From Eukaryota sp. TZLM1-RC (taxonomy: Eukaryota; Metamonada: BaSk clade): a stretch of DNA of 64,000 nt. Positions 51,305 to 63,613 of the stretch are shown here, piece by piece. The notes beneath the pieces were generated by a model that was given only the letters and a program-made list of their open reading frames with translations, made no database searches and had not been told where the DNA came from. The DNA is taken from positions 1,078,501-1,142,500 of the forward strand of contig JAUPSS010000007.1 in assembly GCA_040285825.1 (NCBI GenBank). The letters run 5' to 3'. How positions within the stretch are numbered: the stretch's first letter is position 1; each line of letters starts with the position of its first letter. The translations under genes were made by a program, and so were the position numbers.

Positions 51305-53210
51305 ATATCCTAAATGTGGAGCTGGTTTGACATTATCACATTTATTTAATTGTAATAGATTTATTTCCTATCGTTCTACGTTGCATGATGCAGTCAGAGA
51401 TCAAATCCATGCAATGTGTAATTCCTATCATATTGAATCTTTTGTAGAACCTTTGCTGAGGTCTGTTGATATAAATGAAAGCGTAAGAGATTCAGAATAT
51501 GGAAAACGACGTGCTGATGTTGTTGTGCCCTCGTTGATGATGTCTTGAATGTTGTTGATGTTGTAACAGTGGATGTTTGGAAGAAAAATGCCTTGAAAAA
51601 TGCTCAATCCGAAGTATCCCCCCTTTTTGTTGAAAAGCCATTTATTTTCTTCAGCAAATTTGGGTGGTTTTTGGTTTTACTCAATCTTCAATTTTGTGTC
51701 AATCAGCATTCTTGGGTGGTGGCAAAAATTTTATTTATGAATTTTCTCGTAGATTTCCTGATGATTCTCATCTGTTAGTCCCCAATTGTAGTCCCTATTT
51801 GTATGAGTTATCTTGTGAACTTGAAAAATTACCGCCACAAATTTGGACCAAATGTTTTCCTCAATCAATTCAAGAAATTCCAAACCGATCTCTATTTAAT
51901 TTACAGTTTTGCTGTAAAAAGCTTCAACAAAAATTGTCAAAGATTTTTGAAAGCTTGGATTTTGATGTTAGACTTGGCTTGGCCAAGAAAAAGAATCCCG
52001 CTTTTGCAAATCTTTTACAAGATATGTGTGACAGTACTTCTTCTGCCTTAGTAACAACAATTCCACAAGTTTATGGTACTCTCTTATCCGATTCTGCTTG
52101 GACTCTGAATATGAGATTTCGTTCCTTTATCTGGCCTGATAATTTACCTCATAATTTAATTTGTAAATGTTCTCGAGAAATTACAACTACTCATTTGTTA
52201 AATTGTAAACATTTTATTACTTTTAGAAGCAAGGTTCATGATGCTGTAAGAGCCCAGTTATATTGTATGTGTAAATCTCATAGAATTGAATCCTTCTTGG
52301 AACCTTTGTTGTCAAATCTGTTTGATGCTGAAAATGATTTTCATAAGAATAATAGAGGTGATGTCATATTACCTGGATTAGATGGAAGCTTCATTTTATT
52401 GGATGTAATGTCTGTTGATCCTTGTAATGCCTCAAATGAAAGGCTTGTTAATTCTGAAATTCATAATCCCCTTTCAAATGCTGAAAATTTTAAATTCAAA
52501 AATACAATGAACCTTTGTCCAAATTGGCCAGTCTACAGCATGCAAAATACAATTTGTATCCATTTGTATTTTCCCTTTTGGTTCACTTGCACCAACTGCT
52601 TTACGTTTTTTGGATGATTTTGAAATGATTGTAAAGAGAAGAACTGGCAGAAATTTCAACAGATTGTTTTGGCAAAATAGAATTGTGTTTTCTATTTTTA
52701 AGGGGATGTTGAAGATGGTTTCTGATGCTTTGCTTTCTCTTGGATCTCACTATGAGAGAGTTGCATCTAGTGTTTTTGTTTTGGGAGAGATGGATTTTTT
52801 AGATGTTGATTTATAGGTTTAGAATAAAATTAAATTTTAAAAAAAAATCCGAAGTATCCCCCCTTGATGACTCCGAATTGTACAAACGGAAAAAATATGC
52901 AAATCCTTTAAAAGAATTGAAACATGTTCGCCATGTAGATTACCAAATTTGCCCATTTGCTATATCGTTGTATGGTCGTCTTGGAAAAACTGCTATGAAT
53001 TTTATTGATGATTTTGAAAATCTTGTGAAAAGAAGAATGAATAAGCGTTTTGATCGTCGCTTGTGGCTAAATCGTATTGTTTTTACTATTTTCAAATCAA
53101 TTCCTAAAATGATTTCGAAAGCTTTGATGTCTGTCAGTGCACATTACGAAGAAATTGCTGTTGTGAGGTTTGATGGTGTGGAAGCTTGTTTTGAAGATAT
53201 TGACTTTTAG
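51305..53210 (+). pseudogene. Family A C-terminal region, split by a family B insertion
   Basis: Begins at the knuckle (KCGAGLTLSHLFNC) and runs through the RLE. One base is lost at about 51534 (tcgttgatgatg), shifting the frame. It resumes after the B insert with SEVSPLDDSELYKRKKY and ends FEDIDF and TAG at 53210. The 5' truncation point abuts the end of the family C copy. Confidence 0.8.
51626..52846 (+). mobile_element. Family B 3' half inserted in family A, 19-bp TSD
   Basis: atccgaagtatcccccctt occurs at 51607-51625 and 52847-52865, the longest duplication here. The insert encodes thumb, knuckle and RLE in a 317-codon frame, then one lost base at about 52500 shifts into another frame, and the C-terminal domain follows in the original frame at 52610-52816. 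Confidence 0.92.
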
Positions 53211-53247
53211 ACTGTAGTTTAATAATAAATTAAAATTAAATTAAAAA

Positions 53248-53439
53248 ATATTTTCATATGAATCGGCAATTTCTTGAGCAACCAATTCTAGTAAATCAAA
53301 TGAACCAATCAAGGATATATCATCCATATAAGCAACTATTTTTATAGAAGGGTATTTTTGCTTAATGATATTTAAAGTTTTGTGAATAGCTAAACAAAAC
53401 AATAACGGGCCATAAAATTGCCGATTCATATGAAAATAT
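53248..53439. repeat. Second copy of the fold-back structure
   Basis: Identical arrangement to 39291-39482: 25-bp arms at 53248-53272 and 53415-53439 around an inverted family B RT segment. The surrounding family A end and following B segment (to about 53496) are also the same, so the block was copied as a unit. Confidence 0.88.
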
Positions 53440-53496
53440 TGGGCTTCACCTTAATGCCAGCAAATGCCTTCTGATTGGCTCTTCTGCTCAAGACCT

Positions 53497-53880
53497 CGTG
53501 AACTTTTCAAACAATTTTTTGGTAATTTCATCATTATTTCCTAAAAACGAACCCAAATGACGAATAGCAGCAATTGAATATAATTTGGCTTGAATTGGAA
53601 TATCATCAATTATTGTGGAAACTGGAGAATTCGATAACAAAACACATTTAAGTAAATTAAGTCGGAGACCAATTTTGGTAAATAATTCTTTAAAACATAC
53701 AGTTGCTTTTTTCACAATATTTAAATCACCAATAAGCACAACATCATCCATATATGCAATCATTTTTAGCGAAGGAAACATCTCTTGAATTTGCAGTAGA
53801 ATAGGATGAATGGCCAAACAAAACAAAAGAGGTCCTAACGGATCTCCTTGCTTTACGCCACTTGATGAACTCAAAATGTT
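53497..53880 (-). pseudogene. Family C RT fragment (nest 2, outermost)
   Basis: Minus-strand C family RT around SGVKQGDPLGPLLFCLAIH and YMDDVVLIG. It stops at FEKF where family B begins (53496), without a duplication. The same C sequence with the same B insertion point is at 57590-57958, so this is a copy of that composite. Confidence 0.75.
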
Positions 53881-55139
53881 TTTTTTAAAATTTAATTTTA
53901 TTCTAAACCTATAAATCAACATCTAAAAAATCCATCTCTCCCAAAACAAAAACACTAGATGCAACTCTCTCATAGTGAGATCCAAGAGAAAGCAAAGCAT
54001 CAGAGACCATCTTCAACATCCCCTTCAAAATAGAAAACACGATTCTATTTTTGCCAAAACAATCTGTTGAAATTTCTGCCAGTTCTTCTCTTTACAATCA
54101 TTTCAAAATCATCCAAAAAACGTAAAGCAGTTGGTGCAAGTGAACCAAAATGGGAAAATACAAATGGATACAAATTGTATTTTGCATGCTGTAGACTGGC
54201 CAATTTGGACAAAGGTTCATTGTATTTTTTGAATTTAAAATTTTCAGCATTTGAAAGGGGATTATGAATTTCAGAATTAACAAGCCTTTCATTTGAGGCA
54301 TTACAAGGATCAACAGACATTACATCCAATAAAATGAAGCTTCCATCTAATCCAGGTAATATGACATCACCTCTATTATTCTTATGAAAATCATTTTCAG
54401 CATCAAACAGATTTGACAACAAAGGTTCCAAGAAGGATTCAATTCTATGAGATTTACACATACAATATAACTGGTCTCTTACAGCATCATGAACCTTGCT
54501 TCTAAAAGTAATAAAATGTTTACAATTTAAGAAATGAGTAATTGTAATTTCTCGAGAACATTTACAAATTAAATTATGAGGTAAATTATCAGGCCAGATA
54601 AAGGAACGAAATCTCATATTCAGAGTCCAAGCAGAATCAGTTAAGAGAGTACCATAAACTTGAGGAATTGTTGTTACTAAGGCAGAAGAAGTACTGTCAC
54701 ACATATCTTGTAAAAGATTTGCAAAAGCGGGATTCTTTTTCTTGGCCAAGCCAAGTCTAACATCAAAATCCAAGCTTTCAAAAATCTTTGACAATTTTTG
54801 TTGAAGCTTTTTACAGCAAAACTGTAACTTAAAAAGAGATCGGTTTGGAATTTCTTGAATTGATTGAGGAAAACATTTGGTCCAAATTTGTGGTGGCAAT
54901 TTTTCAAGTTCACAAGATAACTCATACAAATATGGACTGCAACTGGGAACTAACAGATGAGAATCATTAGGAAATCTACGAGAAAATTCATAAATAAAAT
55001 TTTTGCCACCACCCAAGAATGCTGATTGACACAAAATTGAAGATTTAGTAAATCCAATACCACCCAAATTTGCTGAAGAAAATAAGTGCCTTTTCAACAT
55101 TCCTGGTTCTACATCCAACAAATCAGCAAAAAAAATTTT
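53881..55139 (-). mobile_element. Family B copy inserted in family C (nest 2, level 2)
   Basis: Left junction after ctcaaaatgtt is the same as for the B copy at 57959. The 366-codon frame 54045-55145 covers thumb, knuckle and RLE; an extra T at about 54052 breaks the C-terminus. At about 55138 it is interrupted by family A; its 5' remainder would lie right of the window. Confidence 0.8.
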
Positions 55140-56141
55140 TTTCATTTAATTTTAATTTATTTTCAAAACCACAGTCTAAAAGTCAATATCTTCAAAACCA
55201 GCTTCCACACCATCAAACCTTACAGCAGCAATGTTTTCATAATGTGCACTGACAGACATTAAAGCTTTCGAAATCATTTTAGGAATTGATTTGAAAATAG
55301 TAAAAACAATACGATTTAGCCACAAGCGACGATCAAAACGCTTATTCATTCTTTTTTTCACAAGATTTTCAGGGTAAATATATTTATTGAATTTGCACAC
55401 TTGATTAAAATCATAACTAATGGGACGACTATCATTAAACCAAGATTTCCTCTACAAAATCTTGATTTGCTTGCTGTCTAGCTAAAGCTTCTCTAATTCG
55501 ATTGAAAAACCGCGGTAATCTATTAATAATGGCAAATTGAATCCGTGAACGCCATAAAAAAATATCAAATCTTTTCATTGTTTTTTCTTTCACCATTTTT
55601 TGGAAGTCATCCAAAAAAGTTTCTGCTTCAACTGATAATCTTCCATTTATCGAAAATGGGAAAGCAATAAAAACCAGCTGTGTATTTCTATCGACATTTG
55701 CATCTTCAATTTCTTTATCATATTTTCTATGTTTTTCTTTTGCTTTAAAATCCAGAGCAGCCACAGGATTAAGTTTTCTTCTGTGAACCAAAGTATCGTT
55801 TGCAACATTACATGAGACAAAGTCAACAATAGCTTCAGAATTATCAATCCAATCACAGTATACATCACCTCTATCATCAGAACCAAAATTATTCAGAGAA
55901 AGTGTTTCCTTCAGCAGAGGCTCTTTGATACACGATATCCTTGCAGTTTGTGCCATGTTGAAAACAGTGTCTCTAACAGCATCATGTAATGAAGAACGAT
56001 AAGTTATCAATTTAGAGCAATTTAGAGCATGGCGCAAAGTGAGTTGAGGTGAATTCGAACAAATACATTTTTCTTTTGATAATAATTGGTTAATGGGGAT
56101 GTTCAAATATAATCTCATTTTTGTTACAAATGCTTCATTAG

Positions 56142-56884
56142 ATTTCTTTAGATTTCGTTCCTTTATCTGGCCTGATAATTTACCTCATAATTTAATTTGT
56201 AAATGTTCTCGAGAAATTACAACTACTCATTTGTTAAATTGTAAACATTTTATTACTTTTAGAAGCAAGGTTCATGATGCTGTAAGAGACCAGTTATATT
56301 GTATGTGTAAATCTCATAGAATTGAATCCTTCTTGGAACCTTTGTTGTCAAATCTGTTTGATGCTGAAAATGATTTTCATAAGAATAATAGAGGTGATGT
56401 CATATTACCTGGATTAGATGGAAGCTTCATTTTATTGGATGTAATGTCTGTTGATCCTTGTAATGCCTCAAATGAAAGGCTTGTTAATTCTGAAATTCAT
56501 AATCCCCTTTCAAATGCTGAAAATTTTAAATTCAAAAAATACAATGAATCTTTGTCCAAATTGGCCAGTCTACAGCATGCAAAATACAATTTGTATCCAT
56601 TTGTATTTTCCCTTTTTGGTTCACTTGCACCAACTGCTTTACGTTTTTGGATGATTTTGAAATGATTGTAAAGAGAAGAACTGGCAGAAATTTCAACAGA
56701 TTGTTTTGGCAAAATAGAATTGTGTTTTCTATTTTTAAGGGGATGTTGAAGATGGTTTCTGATGCTTTGCTTTCTCTTGGATCTCACTATGAGAGAGTTG
56801 CATCTAGTGTTTTTGTTTTGGGAGAGATGGATTTTTTAGATGTTGATTTATAGGTTTAGAATAAAATTAATTTTTTTTAAAAAA
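56142..56884 (+). mobile_element. Family B 3' end inserted in family C, 14-bp TSD (opposite orientation)
   Basis: aaatgcttcattag occurs at 56128-56141 and 56885-56898. The insert codes for knuckle, RLE and C-terminal domain; one lost base in a T run at about 56645 shifts the last 68 codons. A few extra bases (atttcttt) sit at the 5' junction. Confidence 0.9.
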
Positions 56885-57958
56885 AAATGCTTCATTAGTG
56901 GCACACAATCCAAATCTTCGTGGTACAATGGTTACAAAAAGTGAAGAATCTGACGCCTTGTTTTCACAAACACCCTTTTCCAATAACAATGAGTGAAGAT
57001 CTTGATTTAAAACAGCCGAGCTGCAAATTTTATTATAGAGATCTTTTTCATACATTCCAGTCAATCTTTTCTGTAATGTTTGAAGAGTGTACTTCAAATT
57101 TAAAACATTTTTTTCTGGAATATTGCCATTGAATGATTGGGGAAAACATCGACCCCATTTTTCTACATCAATTCTTGAAATTTCTTCATTTAATGCAAAA
57201 ACAGTGGAACTTTGCGTTGTCATCAATAAATCTTCCCAATCTGCAAATCTTTCGGAAAACTCAAAGATTGCATTTCTGCATCCACCAACAAAAGCACACG
57301 AGGTAAGAATAGAAGCCTTCGTCCACCCTAAACCACCATAATGTGGACTAAGGTAAGCATGATCTGGAATTTGAAACATTTTACATCCCAGTAATTGAGA
57401 CAGAACTTTTGCACGTAACTCATTAAACTTTTGAGCCAAAGGTCTAGTGACGAGAGGATTTGTAGATCGAAATATATGATTAAAATTGGAACTAAAACAC
57501 AGTCTTATTATGGTAAATTTGATGTGTTTTTTTATATCTAAATTCATCATTCGGTCAATTTTGTCAGAAATTGAATTCAACTTTTCAAACAATTTTTTGG
57601 TAATTTCATCATTATTTCCTAAAAATGAACCCAAATGACGAATAACATCAATTAAATATAATTTGGCTTGAATTTCAATATCATCAATTATTGTGGAAAC
57701 TGGAGAATTCGATAACAAAACACATTTAAGTAAATTAAGTCGGAGACCAATTTTGGTAAATAATTCTTTAAAACATACAGTTGCTTTTTTCACAATATTT
57801 AAATCACCAATAAGCACAACATCATCCATATATGCAATCATTTTTAGCGAAGGAAACATCTCTTGAATTTGCAGTAGAATAGGATGAATGGCCAAACAAA
57901 ACAAAAGAGGTCCTAACGGATCTCCTTGCTTTACGCCACTTGATGAACTCAAAATGTT

Positions 57959-59236
57959 TTTTTTAAAATTTAATTTTATTCTAAACCTATAAATCAACAT
58001 CTAAAAAATCCATCTCTCCCAAAACAAAAACACTAGATGCAACTCTCTCATAGTGAGATCCAAGAGAAAGCAAAGCATCAGAGACCATCTTCAACATCCC
58101 CTTCAAAATAGAAAACACGATTCTATTTTGCCAAAACAATCTGTTGAAATTTCTGCCAGTTCTTCTCTTTACAATCATTTCAAAATCATCCAAAAAACGT
58201 AAAGCAGTTGGTGCAAGTGAACCAAAATGGGAAAATACAAATGGATACAAATTGTATTTTGCATGCTGTAGACTGGCCAATTTGGACAAAGGTTCATTGT
58301 ATTTTTTGAATTTAAAATTTTCAGCATTTGAAAGGGGATTATGAATTTCAGAATTAACAAGCCTTTCATTTGAGGCATTACAAGGATCAACAGACATTAC
58401 ATCCAATAAAATGAAGCTTCCATCTAATCCAGGTAATATGACATCACCTCTATTATTCTTATGAAAATCATTTTCAGCATCAAACAGATTTGACAACAAA
58501 GGTTCCAAGAAGGATTCAATTCTATGAGATTTACACATACAATATAACTGGTCTCTTACAGCATCATGAACCTTGCTTCTAAAAGTAATAAAATGTTTAC
58601 AATTTAAGAAATGAGTAGTTGTAATTTCTCGAGAACATTTACAAATTAAATTATGAGGTAAATTATCAGGCCAGATAAAGGAACGAAATCTCATATTCAG
58701 AGTCCAAGCAGAATCGGATAAGAGAGTACCATAAACTTGTGGAATTGTTGTTACTAAGGCAGAAGAAGTACTGTCACACATATCTTGTAAAAGATTTGCA
58801 AAAGCGGGATTCTTTATCTTGGCCAAGCCAAGTCTAACATCAAAATCCAAGCTTTCAAAAATCTTTGACAATTTTTGTTGGAGCTTTTTACAGCAAAACT
58901 GTAAATTAAATAGAGATCGGTTTGGAATTTCTTGAATTGATTGAGGAAAACATTTGGTCCAAATTTGTGGCGGTAATTTTTCAAGTTCACAAGATAACTC
59001 ATACAAATAGGAACTACAATTGGGGACTAACAGATGAGAATCATCAGGAAATTTACGAGAAAATTCATAAATAAAATTTTTGCCACCACCCAAGAATGCT
59101 GATTGACACATAATTGAAGATTTAGTAAAACCAATACCACCCAAATTTGCTGAAGAAAATAAATGGCTTTTCAACATTCCTGGTTCTACATCCAATAAAT
59201 CAGCAAAAAATTCTGTTCTCAATGAATTAAAATGTT
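57959..59236 (-). mobile_element. Family B 3' half inserted in family C, 11-bp TSD
   Basis: ctcaaaatgtt occurs at 57948-57958 and 59237-59247. The 411-codon frame 57987-59222 is intact through thumb, knuckle (CKCSREITTTHFLNC), RLE and C-terminal domain. Confidence 0.9.
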
Positions 59237-60106
59237 CTCAAAATGTTGTTACCAAAATGTAAATTAGAATATGTGCAATATGTTGATTGAAAATATGGTA
59301 TTAATTCCGGCATATATTGCAATAGAGCACCATGGATACTGCGACGACTTAGCGAATTGAAAGCATTACTAAAATCCAATGACATGCAAACATTGGATTC
59401 ATTTTGACGAAATAAGACATCAGTAGCAAAAATCGCTGAAGAGACTCCATCTATAGTATTTATACCATATTGAAAGGGTAATAAAATCTTTTTAGCTTTT
59501 TCATTGAACCTGCATAAGCAACACGCAGAAAAAATATTGTGTAAGCTCTCAGAGACTGCAATAGGACGAACATCCATTTTTGAATTTTTGACAAGTGCAG
59601 TCAAACGAGAACTTCTTAATTCTTCTGGGTACTTGCGTTGACCAGATAATATTTGGTTGAAAAATTTGGTCAATAAACCAAGGCAATCTTCTGAAGAAAT
59701 AATCGCGGCTTTTACATGATCAATAGTAATACCAGAAAGCCCGGCAGACTTACCACGAGGTCTCTTTTTGATAACCGAAAAAACTTCTGATGGCATCAAT
59801 GGATAATTTTCCCAGTAAGTGCCGTAAAAATTTTGATCCATAACAGGGTCTTCATAAGGATGAAGTATTTTCAGTTTATCTACTGTATTTTCATTGTTCG
59901 GTGCTTTGACTCCGGGACTTAAAGCTGACAAAGCCTTGGACCATTTGTTGTCAAAGCATTTGTCTTCAAAAATTTTACTTAATTTCTCGGATGACTGATT
60001 TCTCGGTGCTATATTGGTTAAATCTTCGGAAATATTAACGAAATTTTGTTCAAAAGGAGGACAAAAAGAACCAAAAAATTCCCAAATAATATTGATAGCA
60101 TACTTT

Positions 60107-63034
60107 TTTTTAAAATTTAATTTTATTCTAAACCTATAAATCAACATCTAAAAAATCCATCTCTCCCAAAACAAAAACACTAGATGCAACTCTCTCATAG
60201 TGAGATCCAAGAGAAAGCAAAGCATCAGAAACCATCTTCAACATCCCCTTAAAAATAGAAAACACAATTCTATTTTGCCAAAACAATCTGTTGAAATTTC
60301 TGCCAGTTCTTCTCTTTACAATCATTTCAAAATCATCCAAAAACGTAAAGCAGTTGGTGCAAGTGAACCAAAAAGGGAAAATACAAATGGATACAAATTG
60401 TATTTTGCATGCTGTAGACTGGCCAATTTGGACAAAGGTTCATTGTATCTTTTGAATTTAAAATTTTCAGCATTTGAAAGGGGATTATGAATTTCAGAAT
60501 TAACAAGCCTTTCATTTGAGGCATTACAAGGATCAACAGACATTACATCCAATAAAATGAAGCTTCCATCTAATCCAGGTAATATGACATCACCTCTATT
60601 ATTCTTATGAAAATCATTTTCAGCATCAAACAGATTTGACAACAAAGGTTCCAAGAAGGATTCAATTCTATGAGATTTACACATACAATATAACTGGTCT
60701 CTTACAGCATCATGAACCTTGCTTCTAAAAGTAATAAAATGTTTACAATTTAACAAATGAGTAGTTGCAATTTCTCGAGAACATTTACAAATTAAATTAT
60801 GAGGTAAATTATCAGGCCAGATAAAGGAACGAAATCTCATATTCAGAGTCCAAGCAGAATCGGATAAGAGAGTACCATAAACTTGTGGAATTGTTGTTAC
60901 TAAGGCAGAAGAAGTACTGTCACACATATCTTGTAAAAAGATTTGCAAAAGCGGGATTCTTTTTCTTGGCCAAGCCAAGTCTAACATCAAAATCCAAGCT
61001 TTCAAAAATCTTTGACAATTTTTGTTGAAGCTTTTTACAGCAAAACTGTAAATTAAATAGAGATCGGTTTGGAATTTCTTGAATTGATTGAGGAAAACAT
61101 TTGGTCCAAATTTGTGGCGGTAATTTTTCAAGTTCGCAAGATAACTCATACAAATAGTGACTACAATTGGGGACTAACAGATGAGAATCATCAGGAAATC
61201 TACGAGAAAATTCATAAATAAAATTTTTGCCACCACCCAAGAATGCTGATTGACACAAAATTGAAGATTTAGTAAATCCAATACCCCCCAAATTTGCTGA
61301 AGAAAATAAATGGCTTTTCAACATTCCTGGTTCTACATCCGATAAATCAGCAAAAAATTCTGTTCTCAATGAATTAAAAGAACGACAAAAATCTAATGCT
61401 ATGGAAGGAGCACAAGATCTCAAAATGTGGGTTATTCTCCCAGTGTAGCAAATTTTAAGCATGAAAAATTTAATATGCTTTTCTATATCTAAAGAAGACA
61501 TTGAATCAAGTTCAATTTTCATTTTTTCCAAAATAACTTGCAATTCATTCTGAATTTGAGGCACATTTCCTAACCAACAACCAAGGAACTTAAAAGCATC
61601 ACTACTATAATTAGTAAAAGGGACAATAGAATCGTTTATCACGAGGTCTTGAGCAGAAGAGCCAATCAGAAGGCATTTGCTGGCATTAAGATGAAGCCCA
61701 ATATTTTCATATGAATCGGCAATTTCTTGAGCAACCAATTCTAGTAAATCAAACGAACCAATCAAGGATATATCATCCATATAAGCAACTATTTTTATAG
61801 AAGGGTATTTTTGCTTAATGATATTTAAAGTTTTGTGAATAGCTAAACAAAACAATAATGGGCCTAAAGGATCTCCCTGCTTCACTCCAGAAGATGATTT
61901 AAGACCAAATGAATTAAAAATTAAATCTGATTCTTTCCCATAAAAATGGTAGAAAAAACTCGATAGCTCAGGAAAATCAGATTTAATAACTTCAAAAATT
62001 GCTTCTCGCTTTACAGAATTAAAAGCATTTTTAAAGTCGAGATTAAAAATAAAATTATTTTCCTCTGCATTAAAAAAGGTATCAGAGGCAATAGCAGCAA
62101 CAGAAGCACCATCAATTGTTTTGATTCCAAATTGATGAGGATTCAAAAATGTAGAAGCTTTGTCTTTGACACGATCGAAGACAATTGATGCTAGCAAACG
62201 AGAAAGAGATTCACCAACAGCAATTGGGCGTATTCCATCAGGTTTGATTCCGTTTCCAGGCTTTACTAAAGCAATCAGACGTGCTGCGAGTAATTCAAAT
62301 GGAGGATTAATTTTCAAAACAATCAATTGTTGAAAATAGTGGGCTAGATCATCAGCAATTTCGGGAGCACTGGAACACGCTATTTTTAACAGATCAAAAG
62401 AAATTCCAGATGGACCTGCTGCTTTCCCCTTTGGCAATTTTTGAATAGCTTTATGAACTTCAACTGCAGTAATAGGATTTTCAATCCAAAAAGGACACAC
62501 TTCAGGCTTGCTGCACTGGAAATTTTCTTGAGGATGCAACTTTTGAAGTTTTTCAAGGGTATCAGAGTTTGCATCAGCCAAAGAAGAGGAAAACAAAGAC
62601 TGCTTTGCGGCACCATAACGACCACGTAAGCACAATTTTTGGCAAATTTTTGATTTTACAATTTTTCTATTTCCAAATTTTTTCTTAAAACAATTTTTGT
62701 TTTTTCTAGCAAAATATTTCCAGAAGGATGAAATATTCCACTTATTATTTTTCAATTCAGAAGTAAAATTTCTCATTTCCATTGAGAAGGGGATTGTGCT
62801 GGCGGGACTTATTTCTACTGGGATCCGGATCGGGGGTCTTACGGTATCAACGGCTTTACAATTCGTACAAAACAGAAGTTTTCGACCATTTCGTGAATCT
62901 GCAACATCTTTTTTGCAAAATGGACAACAAAAATTACTGTTTTCAGAAGGGGAAGAAGAGGGAACACTAGAAGCATTTAACTGTTGATCGTCAGAAACAT
63001 AATTTTCAGCACCTTTCACAACGGCAAACAAACA
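60107..63034 (-). mobile_element. Family B body inserted in family C, 10-bp TSD
   Basis: agcatacttt occurs at 60097-60106 and 63035-63044. The copy has RT, thumb, knuckle and RLE. It is 5'-truncated just before VVKGAENYVSDDQ, with about nine extra bases (TGTTTGTTT) at the junction. Two single-base changes in A runs, at about 60933 (one extra) and 60340 (one missing), are the only visible breaks. Confidence 0.9.
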
Positions 63035-63613
63035 AGCATACTTTCCTTTACATAATTGATCCAAAAATCTTTGAAAAACGAAAGCAAATTCATTGCATTT
63101 GGTCGGATGAATTTCTTGAGGTATTCTTATAGGAGGATGGTAGTTATCAACTATGCGGCATTTCAAGCAGCGATCAGAAGTTTTTCCTTTTGCATTTTTT
63201 CTAAAAGAAATACCACAAGTGTTGCAAGTTTTGTGCTTCAATCGATTGCTAACTGGTTTTGCAACAACTTGTGGAGCATTATTTATGGGTTCTACCTTAG
63301 ACTCTTTCGTTCTAATAAATTTTCTTTTACATTTTGTTTCAGAATTTGCCGCATCATTTTTTCCAACATTGGGGCATGTTCGAGCATTATGTCCCTGTTG
63401 TCGACACTTTGAGCATCTGTAGGAGCGTGGCTTTGTTTTTGAACAAACTTTTTTTTCATCGTGATTGTCTAAAAATTCTTGATCAGAATTTTTTTTGTCC
63501 AAAAATGAAGAGAGAAGAGGTTGAGGAGGAGAGGTGGAAAGGACGTCTTGAGCATCTTGTTGACTATCGTTCTTTCTTTTGACTCCATTAGAATCAGAAA
63601 CTGATTCAGGCAT
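60920..63613 (-). CDS. Chimeric C-N-terminus/B-body RT open frame, 897 codons
   Basis: From ATG 63613 (MPESVSDSNGVKRK) the frame reads the family C N-terminus, with CCHC knuckle CSKCRQQGHNARTCP at 67-81 and CNTCGISF further on. It crosses the insertion junction in phase (KGKYACLFA to VVKGAENYV) and continues through the B zinc motif CPFCKKDVAD, RT (GKAAGPSGISFDLL, NLDFKNAFNSV, SGVKQGDPLGPLLFCLAIH, YMDD at 611-614), and thumb to about residue 893, where the extra A shifts it to a TGA. RT core is complete; knuckle and RLE lie past the shift. It is the longest open retroelement frame in the window. Whether it is expressed is unknown. Confidence 0.75.
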   Translation of the reverse strand: MPESVSDSNGVKRKNDSQQDAQDVLSTSPPQPLLSSFLDKKNSDQEFLDNHDEKKVCSKTKPRSYRCSKCRQQGHNARTCPNVGKNDAANSETKCKRKFIRTKESKVEPINNAPQVVAKPVSNRLKHKTCNTCGISFRKNAKGKTSDRCLKCRIVDNYHPPIRIPQEIHPTKCNEFAFVFQRFLDQLCKGKYACLFAVVKGAENYVSDDQQLNASSVPSSSPSENSNFCCPFCKKDVADSRNGRKLLFCTNCKAVDTVRPPIRIPVEISPASTIPFSMEMRNFTSELKNNKWNISSFWKYFARKNKNCFKKKFGNRKIVKSKICQKLCLRGRYGAAKQSLFSSSLADANSDTLEKLQKLHPQENFQCSKPEVCPFWIENPITAVEVHKAIQKLPKGKAAGPSGISFDLLKIACSSAPEIADDLAHYFQQLIVLKINPPFELLAARLIALVKPGNGIKPDGIRPIAVGESLSRLLASIVFDRVKDKASTFLNPHQFGIKTIDGASVAAIASDTFFNAEENNFIFNLDFKNAFNSVKREAIFEVIKSDFPELSSFFYHFYGKESDLIFNSFGLKSSSGVKQGDPLGPLLFCLAIHKTLNIIKQKYPSIKIVAYMDDISLIGSFDLLELVAQEIADSYENIGLHLNASKCLLIGSSAQDLVINDSIVPFTNYSSDAFKFLGCWLGNVPQIQNELQVILEKMKIELDSMSSLDIEKHIKFFMLKICYTGRITHILRSCAPSIALDFCRSFNSLRTEFFADLSDVEPGMLKSHLFSSANLGGIGFTKSSILCQSAFLGGGKNFIYEFSRRFPDDSHLLVPNCSHYLYELSCELEKLPPQIWTKCFPQSIQEIPNRSLFNLQFCCKKLQQKLSKIFESLDFDVRLGLAKKKNPAFANLFTRYV

